This document shows, piece by piece, positions 35,321-42,764 of a DNA stretch of 64,000 nt. Position 1 is the stretch's first letter. Each line of letters starts with the position of its first letter. The notes under the pieces were generated by a model that did no database searches, was not told the origin of the DNA, and saw only the letters and a list, made by a program, of their open reading frames with translations. The translations under genes were made by a program, and so were the position numbers. Origin of the DNA: Halostella litorea (GTDB taxonomy: Archaea > Halobacteriota > Halobacteria > Halobacteriales > Natronoarchaeaceae); NCBI RefSeq assembly GCF_004785955.1, contig NZ_SJER01000001.1, forward strand, positions 248,001 to 312,000. Reading direction: 5' to 3'.

Positions 35321-35362
35321 TGGAGTCCCGGGAATTGTCACCGGTTCTGCATTCTCCGAAAG
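35321..35362 (+). repeat. Imperfect copy of the 31021-31058 segment
   Basis: The stretch from gtcccggg to ccgaaag matches the 5' region of the tailspike-like gene (gtcccgaaa to ccgacag) at about 30 of 37 positions, with one base of difference in length. Both translate to a LPP/LSP-T/V-LHSP motif. See finding. Confidence 0.5.
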
Positions 35363-35443
35363 ATAGTACTGCATGAGGAGAAGACACGAGTGATTTACAA
35401 ACTGGTTCTTTCCTTTGAGGATACGGTAACTATCGGGTGGGAG

Positions 35444-35833
35444 CTAACACTCCTGAATCGGTTCAAAACCGAAGCCGGTCGTTCCATCTTCGTGAAGTGT
35501 GTACTCGATACCGATACAGGGTTCGGAGAGATCGTGTTGGGAAAACTCCGACGGGTGAAGATGCGCGGCATCGATGTATACCGAATACCGTCCCGGAGTT
35601 TCCACAGGGTCGTCTATTCGGACTGTTTCCTGATCGGGAGTAGTTCCGAGTTGGTAAACATCGGCGAAGACTTCCTCGTCGTTTCTCTCGATGGTTACAT
35701 CGAGGGAAGTGGATTCATCACGCTCGTTTTTGAGGCGGAGCCAGGGGATCGTCTTTTTTGGCGGCCCCATGAGACCGAGACACCCACTCGAAAGGGTGCC
35801 GACGCAGACCCCGAGCAGGGTTCGCCGATGCAT
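35444..35833 (-). CDS. Tat-exported lipoprotein, function unknown
   Basis: 129 residues from ATG 35833. The signal MHRRTLLGVCVGTLSSGCLG has the twin Arg and a lipobox LSSGC, the usual haloarchaeal Tat lipoprotein arrangement. The mature part is beta-rich (LRLKNERDESTSLDVTIERN, ETPGRYSVYIDAAHLH) and looks like an Ig-like or small beta-barrel domain. A frame to 35860 adds nine residues before the signal and is not used. The overlapping plus-strand frame (35390-35878) is rejected. Confidence 0.75.
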   Translation of the reverse strand: MHRRTLLGVCVGTLSSGCLGLMGPPKKTIPWLRLKNERDESTSLDVTIERNDEEVFADVYQLGTTPDQETVRIDDPVETPGRYSVYIDAAHLHPSEFSQHDLSEPCIGIEYTLHEDGTTGFGFEPIQEC

Positions 35834-35932
35834 GTGATTCAGGGGATCCTCTCGAAACAAAAAGAGTTGGGTGGCTAAAATCGCGATTTACTTATGTTAT
35901 TTAGTATCAAACTACATAGGTTCTTAAATATG

Positions 35933-36035
35933 TTAAAATGAATGTCTAGCCGCTGTCCCAAAGGTAGCTTGACCTACTGGAATGACATTGATACTCTCCG
36001 AATACCGGATCGCGTTCAGAGCTCGAATAGCATCC
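35933..36035 (-). pseudogene. Possible fragment of a PIN (VapC) toxin
   Basis: The minus-strand frame ending at TAA 35933-35935 reads RRDAIRALNAIRYSESINVI then PVGQATFGTA. This resembles the middle of haloarchaeal VapC PIN domains, where a helix with ALxAIRxS is followed by xVxPVDxxTF. Both ends are missing. The match is short and uncertain. Confidence 0.35.
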
Positions 36036-36164
36036 CTGCGGACGAGTTTGTACAGTGTGGGGGTAGCAGTTTAGAAAGGATGGACTGTGTGGTGAAAAGT
36101 GGGCGATAAGCAACATCACCAGAGCGGATGCTGTCAAAAAGCCGGATAGCAGATCCATGATGTG

Positions 36165-36313
36165 TGTCATCTTCGCCCGCTCGGGCGTAGAACGCCCCAG
36201 CACATCACTAGATGTGACTACTGGCCCTTTACATCCGCAAAGACACCGAGAACGTCATCGAGCGTGACGGTCTCAGTATATCGTTCGCTGTCTCCACGTT
36301 CGTCTTTGCTCAT
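36165..36313 (-). pseudogene. N-terminal fragment of winged-helix regulator with frameshift
   Basis: From ATG 36313 the frame reads MSKDERGDSERYTETVTLDD then VLGVFADVKG, the standard start of a haloarchaeal winged-helix family in which the next residues are PVVTSSDV. One C is missing at about 36224 (ggc-cag instead of ggc-cca-g), producing Gln-stop. One frame over, VVTSSDVLGRSTPERAKM follows and then the similarity ends abruptly. This is a decayed and truncated regulator. Confidence 0.65.
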
Positions 36314-36450
36314 AAAGAAACGACACACCGACCAGTAAATTGTCCTTGTAGTGTACCCCATATGTAAGCACCACACGGCCTGTACAAGAAGCAGTAAACA
36401 ACAGCACAACAAGCGTCTCTATTGGTCGCGTCTCTGAGTACCCCACTAAC

Positions 36451-36580
36451 CCAACGGGTGGGACTGAAAGGGGCCGCCGTCTCGACGTTCCCGGACGACA
36501 CAAGGACCACAGGAGCGAGCACCGGCGAGCGACGAGGACCGCAGCGAGTCCCGACAGTCGAGACGGCGGGGGCTTTCTCC
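36451..36580 (+). ncRNA. Hairpin-bearing non-coding element with GTGGGACTGAAAGGGG signature
   Basis: Starts with ACGGGTGGGACTGAAAGGGG (36454-36473). A perfect 13-bp inverted repeat follows: CCGCCGTCTCGAC at 36474-36486 and its complement GTCGAGACGGCGG at 36557-36569, enclosing a purine-rich loop. GGGGCTTTC follows the second arm. No gene overlaps convincingly. From memory, sequences with the same GTGGGACTGAAAGGGG start and GGGGCTTTC end recur in haloarchaeal genomes; whether it is transcribed is not known. Confidence 0.4.
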
Positions 36581-36608
36581 CCCTTACGTAATCGGACTCT
36601 GTGGGGGA

Positions 36609-37076
36609 TCAGTTCTCAAGAAACCGATTCAACCGATCGAATTCGGCCGGAGAGAGAATAACCTCGGTATCGAACGCATCAAACCGCTCGAAGTCGTGAT
36701 CTATCGTCAGGACCGTATTCACCCCTTCGTCGATCGCTACTTGGGCATAGTAACCGTCCCACCCGCCAATATTTGCGTCACTGGCCGCAGATAACCCGTC
36801 AGAAACTATCTCTTCGGGCATCTCATCATACCAGTGGATTCGCTTTGCATCCATGAAATTCTGTAGTAGTCGGGACGCATCCGCGTTTGAGTGCCCGTAG
36901 TACGTCGTCAAAACGGTGTGTGCACCGAACAGCGCAGGATACGGGACTACCGCATCGATGTCACCAGTGATGGCGTCTCGGACGTACGAGAGCGCAGCAT
37001 CACGGCCCGGGGCTGTTGTGTGTGCAAGTGCAATGACCCCGACATCGAAAAGGTACGGGCCACGGACGTCACTCAT
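36609..37076 (-). CDS. PIN-domain toxin (VapC-like) of AbrB-VapC pair
   Basis: 155 residues from ATG 37076. PIN features: YLFDVGVIALAHT with the first Asp, a middle segment EEIVSDGLSAASDANIGGWD with the second acidic pair, and VNTVLTIDHDFERF with the final Asp residues. PIN toxins cut specific RNAs. The ATG lies inside the antitoxin's last codons (8-base overlap, 37069-37076), so the two are translationally coupled. Intact, unlike the VapC at 25008. Confidence 0.85.
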   Translation of the reverse strand: MSDVRGPYLFDVGVIALAHTTAPGRDAALSYVRDAITGDIDAVVPYPALFGAHTVLTTYYGHSNADASRLLQNFMDAKRIHWYDEMPEEIVSDGLSAASDANIGGWDGYYAQVAIDEGVNTVLTIDHDFERFDAFDTEVILSPAEFDRLNRFLEN

Positions 37077-37353
37077 CGCCGTCGTTCTCCGTGCCGCGAC
37101 GAATAGCCTCTCGGTGACTCCGGGCAATGGGATCGGCCCCTTCAGTAAGTGGAGTCGTCTCTCCACGCTCCGAAGCCGTTTCCTCGACGAGTTGTTCCAT
37201 CCGTTCGAGGATTTCGTCCGGATCGTCTTCGGGTTCGACGACTGCTTTCCCGTCTTCTTCGTGAATGGCTACTTCCGTGCCGGGCGTAATCCCGAGACGC
37301 TCTCGTACCTCCTGTGGGAGGACGATTCGCCCTTTTGAATCCACTTTCGCCAT
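37069..37353 (-). CDS. AbrB/SpoVT-type antitoxin
   Basis: 94 residues. N-terminal AbrB swapped-hairpin domain: MAKVDSKGRIVLPQEVRERL, then GTEVAIHEEDGKAVVEP. An acidic helical C-terminal part probably wraps the toxin. The ATG at 37353 abuts a perfect 21-bp palindrome (37354-37374), a strong hint of autoregulation. Confidence 0.88.
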   Translation of the reverse strand: MAKVDSKGRIVLPQEVRERLGITPGTEVAIHEEDGKAVVEPEDDPDEILERMEQLVEETASERGETTPLTEGADPIARSHREAIRRGTENDGDE

Positions 37354-37374
37354 GTTCCCACTTCAAGTGGGAAC
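37354..37374 (-). promoter_or_regulatory. Perfect palindromic operator abutting the abrB start
   Basis: GTTCCCACTT-c-AAGTGGGAAC: 10-bp arms with one central base, ending directly at the ATG of the AbrB gene. A TATA-like TTATCTT (37377-37383, minus) lies directly upstream. The AbrB-VapC complex could shut off its own leaderless transcript by binding here. Confidence 0.7.
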
Positions 37375-37539
37375 AAGATAACCGTTTGGGTAGCGTCCGA
37401 ATTCCACGGATCGATGTGGAGAAGAATTCCACCCACGGGGTCGTCTAGGTTAACGACACGGCCCACTAATCGGGACGTTTATGCAATCTTCAGCGAAGGG
37501 AGGCGTACTCCGACGTCCGCCGTGACGTTTCCCTGACCA

Positions 37540-40500
37540 ATGCCGAAGCCAAATCCACCTACTGACGACACGCCGGATCCGCTCCGGTCACCTGAGCGAC
37601 CTCCCGCCGGTCCGGATTCGGACGAAGATACCGCCGATCAGCCTTCCCGTTTCGACGAATCAGTCGTTTCACAACCGACTAGAGATGACAGGACAGACAC
37701 GAGCCATTCCGAATCCGAATCGCCCCAGTACATCCGAGTCACGCCGACCGAGACGCCGCTGTCGGTCGAAACGGCGAAGACACACTTCGAGCGACTCCAC
37801 CGTCTCACGACGAGCGATGACGACGGTGGGCTGTTTTCCCGACTCTTTGGAGCCGACGATTCACTCACGCTCGAATGCTTACTCGTCACGACCGACGACG
37901 ACGACCGCCCGACGCGGTACTACTTCGGGATCTCCGATCCGTCGGCACTCGACCCACTGCAGCGGATTCTCCGCGGGCTCTTTCCGAACACGTACGAACT
38001 GCGACGGGACGACCGCATCGCAACGGCACTGCCACACCTGCTCGGGCTTGCCACTCCCGCGACCAGCGAACCGGCCGACACCCCTGACGAGCAGCCAGTA
38101 CCTCAGAGCCATCCCACGTCCGAGGAGCAACTACAACCCACAGAGCCGCCTATAGCGGCGGTCGAGTTCCGTGCACGACCGGAACGTCCCGCTGACTGGC
38201 AAACCCAGCTGACGCCCTTCGAGGCGTTTCTATCGGACGACACCGACCGGCCGCCGCTCGCAGGCGTCCTGGAGGCGATGGCGACACAGTCCGGGTCGAT
38301 GGTGTATCAGACACTCCTCCGACCGAAGCGCGATTGGACGAGCGACGCCGAAGCCAGAATGCAAGCGCTCGAAGCGGCCGCAGACACCACCGGCGACCAA
38401 CTGCGAAACGCCATTACCGGCCCGCCGGATCCGGCTGCTGAACGATCCATTCTCCCGGACAGCGACCGCGTCCGACTCGACGAGCTGGCGGCGAGAGAGA
38501 CTCGCCACTGTTTCGTGGTCAACGCCCGCGTCGTCGCCCGCTCGTCGGCCGACTCGCCGGACGACTTACCAGACGACCGTCCAATGCCGGATCTCGGCGG
38601 CCTCGAGACGGCCTTTACGCCCGTTGGCCGCACCTGCTATCCGATCCGGGGGCGACTGCGGACCGGCGCGGACGCACTCACCGTCGCCCGGGCTATCCGC
38701 GACCGGACGGTTCAACCGCCATCACGCACGCTTCGCTCTCGATTGCCCGGCGTCCGCTCGGAGACGCCGGGAATCGTCGCCGATCCGCAGGAGGTGGGGA
38801 ACTTCACGCTCGTCGACGGCAGTCGGTTGCCCACTGACGCCGCCCGGGCGCTTGCGTCGCCGCCGTCCGAACGGACGGCACTCCCCCGTCCGCCGGCGAG
38901 TGAACTCGAACGGTACCACACCGAGGGGCTGACGCTTGGTCGCCCGCTCACACAGGACGGGACGGGCGATCCGACCTCCATTGCCCTGCCGCCCGGACTC
39001 CAGTCGCTCCACCTCGCGTGGCTCGGCAAGACGGGGTCCGGAAAGAGCATCGCTCTGCTGAACGCGATCCTAGACAATCACGCCGCTTCCGACGGCGCGA
39101 CGATCCTCATCGACCGGAAAGGCGACGGCATGCCCGAGACGTACATGCGGGCCCACAAGCGCCGCTATGGCTCGCTCGACGACGTGTACTATTTCGACTG
39201 TTCGAGGCTCCTGCCGGCGATCTCCTTTTTCGACATTCGGGAACAACTGGACGCAGGCATCAGCCGAACTACGGCGGTCGCAGACGTCGTCGACCACCAC
39301 ATCGAGGTGCTCAAAGCGCTCATGGGCACTGAACAGTTCGAGCGGGCGGTCCGCTCGCCGGACATCATCCGCTATCTCGTGAAGGCGCTGTTCGACCCGG
39401 TCCACGGGTCGGATGCGTACACGTACGACGACCTGCTTGCTGCCACGGACCGGATGCGGGCCACGCGGGATCCGCCAACGGTGAGCGACCCGAACCTGGA
39501 TGCGATGCTGGCCGGTGTCACTACGGGCGACCAGCGGTCCTACGACGCGGTGATGAAAGGCGTCTCGAACCGCATCGAAAAGGTCCCCGTCGACGACCGA
39601 CTGGCCCGCCTGTTCAATCACGTCCCTGCGGGCGACGATCCTCACTTCGACCTCCGGGCACTGCTGGACGAGGACGTGGTCATCGTCTTCGACACGGGTG
39701 GCCTCCGCACGGAGAGCCAGCGGGCGATCACCCTCGTCATGCTCTCACAGCTCTTTACCGCGCTCAAACGCCGCGCGGCGGAAGAAGACCGCCGATTCGA
39801 CACCCACGGGCTCGGTGGCGATGACACGGACACGAGCGAGGGTGGAGACGCCACCGACGTGGACCGCCCGCTCGTCAACCTCGTGGTCGAGGAGGCCGCG
39901 GGCGTCGCCACGACGGGACTGATGGCCGACTTGCTCGCACAGTCCCGAAGCTTCGGGCTCTCGGTGACGCTTGCGATGCAGTTTCCCGGCCAACTCCGAG
40001 ACCGGGACCCGAAGGCCTACGCCGAGCTGCTGAACAACGTCTCGACTATCGTCACGGGGAACGTCGCCGTCGACCGCGATCTGGCAGAACGTGTAGCCAC
40101 CGCGGATATCGACGCCAAAGCGATGGGCACACGGTTGCGAGCGATCAGACGGGGCCAGTGGCTCGTCCGCTTGCCCGCAGCCTTCGGCGAGCCCGAGCCC
40201 CGGCCGTTTCTCGTCGAGTCCGCGCCGCTTCCTCCCGGGCACCCCGGAGGAGATGACTCACTTTCGTCGGCCGAGGAACGGGCGTTCCAGGCAGCACTCA
40301 CCGTGGTCGAGAGCCGGACGAAACTGGCGTGTGGCATCGACGTTGCGGAGACGACACTGTCGACGGCCTCCAAGCACGCAACCGCCCCGTCCGGTGATCC
40401 GCCATCCGATACCTCGACGGCCCCCAGCGGGCAAAGTGCGGCCGAGAGCGAGCCGACAGCCGGTGGTCCGAGTAACTCACTGCTGCCGTATACGAAACGG

Positions 40501-41427
40501 TTCCCCAGTTGTATCGACTACGATCGGAACGCACACGCGATCTGCTGTGGAGCCTGTGACCGCCGGTACGATGCGACGCTCGATGGTCTCACCAGGGCAA
40601 TCGAGTGCTGTCACTCGCTGGAAGATGTCGACCGCGAGGACATCCCCGTCCTCACGTCGAACCTGAAGCTCACGCCAGACGAACGTATCGAACGCGACCT
40701 CACTGGTCGCAAGCCGTATTTCCTGCAGGCGGTCTATGCTGCCCAACACGGCCACTACGACCCTGACGTGGAGTACGACCTCGTCACCGACAGCATGGTC
40801 CGGCTCCAGGAGTACGTCGGTATCGACGACGAGTCCATCCAGGAACTCATCGAGGGTGGATTGCTCTCACAGGACGGCAACTTCCCCCACCGGCTGTACA
40901 CGGTTACGCCCGAAGGTCGGGATGCGATCGGTATCAGCCACCGCGAGGGGATCGCCTACGGCGACGGCAAGGGGGACCTGAGCGAGTCGAGCTTGCACGT
41001 CCTGATGGTCGAAGTCGGGAAGCGGTACATCGAGCAGGCGTTCGTCGACGACGAGGACACAGAGGTCGCCGAGGCCGTCTCGTACTACGAGGTCGGCGAG
41101 CATCGCCTGGACGCCGCGGGCATCGACGAGAACGGCAACGTGGTCGTCACGCTCGAAGCAGAACGCATGAACAACGACCGGGCCCGGGCGGTTCCCGACG
41201 ATTACGATAAGATGGCCGGGCTGGCTCCCGAGGCGGCCATCTGGGTCGTGAAGAACCGCGACGCCGCCCACGACGTGCTCGAGGCGCTGAACGATCCACT
41301 CGACGGCCCGGCCCGCGTCGAGAAGACCTACTCCAGAAACAGCCCGCCACAGCGCTTTACCATCGACACGCCCGGACTGACCGAGATACACACGGTGCAG
41401 TACGTCCGGGACTCACTGTTGTCGTAG
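37540..41427 (+). CDS. VirD4/TraG/HerA-like conjugative coupling ATPase
   Basis: 1295 residues. Walker A GKTGSGKS lies at 496-503 and Walker B LVNLVVEEAAG at about 778-788, followed by LAMQFPGQL as a sensor-type motif. The ~480-residue N-terminal region is low-complexity then mixed; the C-terminal ~300 residues after the ATPase include a Cys-rich patch (ICCGACDRRYD) and a winged-helix-like end (GLLSQDGNFPHRLYTVTPEG). It should pump DNA to the conjugation channel, working with VirB4 although the two genes are 32 kb apart. TATA-like GTTTATG at 37479-37485. Confidence 0.85.
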   Translation: MPKPNPPTDDTPDPLRSPERPPAGPDSDEDTADQPSRFDESVVSQPTRDDRTDTSHSESESPQYIRVTPTETPLSVETAKTHFERLHRLTTSDDDGGLFSRLFGADDSLTLECLLVTTDDDDRPTRYYFGISDPSALDPLQRILRGLFPNTYELRRDDRIATALPHLLGLATPATSEPADTPDEQPVPQSHPTSEEQLQPTEPPIAAVEFRARPERPADWQTQLTPFEAFLSDDTDRPPLAGVLEAMATQSGSMVYQTLLRPKRDWTSDAEARMQALEAAADTTGDQLRNAITGPPDPAAERSILPDSDRVRLDELAARETRHCFVVNARVVARSSADSPDDLPDDRPMPDLGGLETAFTPVGRTCYPIRGRLRTGADALTVARAIRDRTVQPPSRTLRSRLPGVRSETPGIVADPQEVGNFTLVDGSRLPTDAARALASPPSERTALPRPPASELERYHTEGLTLGRPLTQDGTGDPTSIALPPGLQSLHLAWLGKTGSGKSIALLNAILDNHAASDGATILIDRKGDGMPETYMRAHKRRYGSLDDVYYFDCSRLLPAISFFDIREQLDAGISRTTAVADVVDHHIEVLKALMGTEQFERAVRSPDIIRYLVKALFDPVHGSDAYTYDDLLAATDRMRATRDPPTVSDPNLDAMLAGVTTGDQRSYDAVMKGVSNRIEKVPVDDRLARLFNHVPAGDDPHFDLRALLDEDVVIVFDTGGLRTESQRAITLVMLSQLFTALKRRAAEEDRRFDTHGLGGDDTDTSEGGDATDVDRPLVNLVVEEAAGVATTGLMADLLAQSRSFGLSVTLAMQFPGQLRDRDPKAYAELLNNVSTIVTGNVAVDRDLAERVATADIDAKAMGTRLRAIRRGQWLVRLPAAFGEPEPRPFLVESAPLPPGHPGGDDSLSSAEERAFQAALTVVESRTKLACGIDVAETTLSTASKHATAPSGDPPSDTSTAPSGQSAAESEPTAGGPSNSLLPYTKRFPSCIDYDRNAHAICCGACDRRYDATLDGLTRAIECCHSLEDVDREDIPVLTSNLKLTPDERIERDLTGRKPYFLQAVYAAQHGHYDPDVEYDLVTDSMVRLQEYVGIDDESIQELIEGGLLSQDGNFPHRLYTVTPEGRDAIGISHREGIAYGDGKGDLSESSLHVLMVEVGKRYIEQAFVDDEDTEVAEAVSYYEVGEHRLDAAGIDENGNVVVTLEAERMNNDRARAVPDDYDKMAGLAPEAAIWVVKNRDAAHDVLEALNDPLDGPARVEKTYSRNSPPQRFTIDTPGLTEIHTVQYVRDSLLS

Positions 41428-41590
41428 TGTTCAGATCCGGATTTTCTCTATTCTCCTGGGTTGGACCGGCTTTCTTTTGCAACTAGTCTCTGTTCTGGAG
41501 CGAGGTACAGAATGAACCGTGTCTCCCCGACAATTGACCCAGTTATCTTTCTACGAGGAGAAAATCCTGCCGTAAACGGCGCGGAGGACG

Positions 41591-42046
41591 TCACTGGGAG
41601 TCCAGGGATTGGTATGTCGGGCGTACGGTTTCGAGGAGTTCCTCGACGATTTCCCAGAGGATCAGCGAGGGTGTCTCGTGTTCGAACCTACGCTCCCAGC
41701 GGTCTGCTTCGTTGGCGGCCCTGTACTGAAAATGAGCTCGACCGAGGTTTGGGTGGTCCTCGTCTTGATGCCATCCAGCATGAAACCCCGTATTCGGGTC
41801 AGTATAGTCGACGCGAAACCAATCGTGCGGATTCTGTCGATACCACGTGACGGATAGCTCCGGCGGTTGGGGCCCCGTCGGTGGGGTCAGTCGTGCTGGT
41901 TCAAAACTTGCTTGGAGTCGCTTGGCCTCGATTTCGTCCGGGATGTATTCCACTGCAGCGATCTGTGGGATACGATCGAGGACGTCCTGCTTTAATTGGG
42001 AGTACAGGTTTGCGTTTGGGTCACTACCGGGATGGGGGACTGACAT
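41591..42046 (-). CDS. TumE-like (DUF6516-like) protein of pair 3, putative toxin
   Basis: 151 residues. Diverged relative of the proteins at 21325 and 26593: ELSVTWYRQNPHDWFRVDYT, then FHAGWHQDEDHPNLGRAHFQ in place of WECRWDRHPN.HNTR.HFHPP, and a C-terminal helix. ATG 42046 follows the stop of the winged-helix partner by 3 bases. The order (winged helix first) is the same as in the two other pairs. Confidence 0.62.
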   Translation of the reverse strand: MSVPHPGSDPNANLYSQLKQDVLDRIPQIAAVEYIPDEIEAKRLQASFEPARLTPPTGPQPPELSVTWYRQNPHDWFRVDYTDPNTGFHAGWHQDEDHPNLGRAHFQYRAANEADRWERRFEHETPSLILWEIVEELLETVRPTYQSLDSQ

Positions 42047-42049
42047 CCG

Positions 42050-42592
42050 TCAGTTACTGGCCTCGGCGAACTCCGTGGTTGGGGCCAGGAAGTCCCATTC
42101 GCGAATGGCGAATCCGACGATTCGGACGCGCCGCTGCAAATGCTCCCACTCGCGTGCGATCGCCCGGCGGTGATCTTCTTCGTCGCCATCGAGGCGCTGA
42201 TCGGCGAGCGTCCCGCGAAGCTGATTCGGCGATTCGACGTCGAATTCGTCCTCCCAGTCGCGGATCTGTGCCTTCATTTCGGCGAGACGGTCCGTGAGTT
42301 CCTCGACGGAGTGCCCGCTATCCCGAAGACGCATTGCCTCCTGCATCGCCTGCCGGCGGTAATCAGGGTAGTAGGTGGTGTGAGTGGCACTCTCATCACG
42401 ACGAAGGATACCGTCGGCTACAAGCCGCTCGAGGACACGCTTGGTCGGCTCGTGTGACCAATCGGCTTCCGTGGCGATCCAATTTGCCGTTTGTGGCTCC
42501 GAGAGCTGTCGGGCGACCATCCGCACCCGGTCTTCCCCGGTAGTTTCCTGATCCAAACCTCCCCACTCGGGATTTGCTTCGTCTGCAGTCAT
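42050..42592 (-). CDS. Winged-helix protein of HTH/TumE-like pair 3 (DUF7342-like)
   Basis: 180 residues. Winged helix (VRMVARQLSEPQTANWIATE, HEPTKRVLERLVADGIL) then RRDESATHTTYYPDYRRQAM, matching RxDSxPATYERN in the other copies, then helices and a C-terminal REWEHLQRRVRIVGFAIREW block. TATA-like TATATTAAG at 42616-42624 (minus strand). Located just downstream of the coupling ATPase, on the opposite strand. Confidence 0.72.
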   Translation of the reverse strand: MTADEANPEWGGLDQETTGEDRVRMVARQLSEPQTANWIATEADWSHEPTKRVLERLVADGILRRDESATHTTYYPDYRRQAMQEAMRLRDSGHSVEELTDRLAEMKAQIRDWEDEFDVESPNQLRGTLADQRLDGDEEDHRRAIAREWEHLQRRVRIVGFAIREWDFLAPTTEFAEASN

Positions 42593-42764
42593 GTATCACG
42601 ATTCGCAGCTTATCTTAATATAGGTTTGGCCGGTTAGCTATATATCGAACCTACTGCGCAACTCATATCGATACGATCACGCGGGTCGCTGGAACTCGGC
42701 GTTAGTAGTATCCACCGAACCGTGGACAGGCAGGGATGAATCGATACCACTTTACCCATACCGG

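Noticed and set aside
35390-35878. 162-codon plus frame opposite the Tat lipoprotein
   Set aside because: The minus strand has a textbook twin-Arg lipobox signal; the plus frame shows no feature.
36451-36475. GTGGGACTGAAAG resembling the 3' end of haloarchaeal CRISPR repeats
   Set aside because: Only one copy with no regularly spaced repeats nearby and no cas gene in the window.
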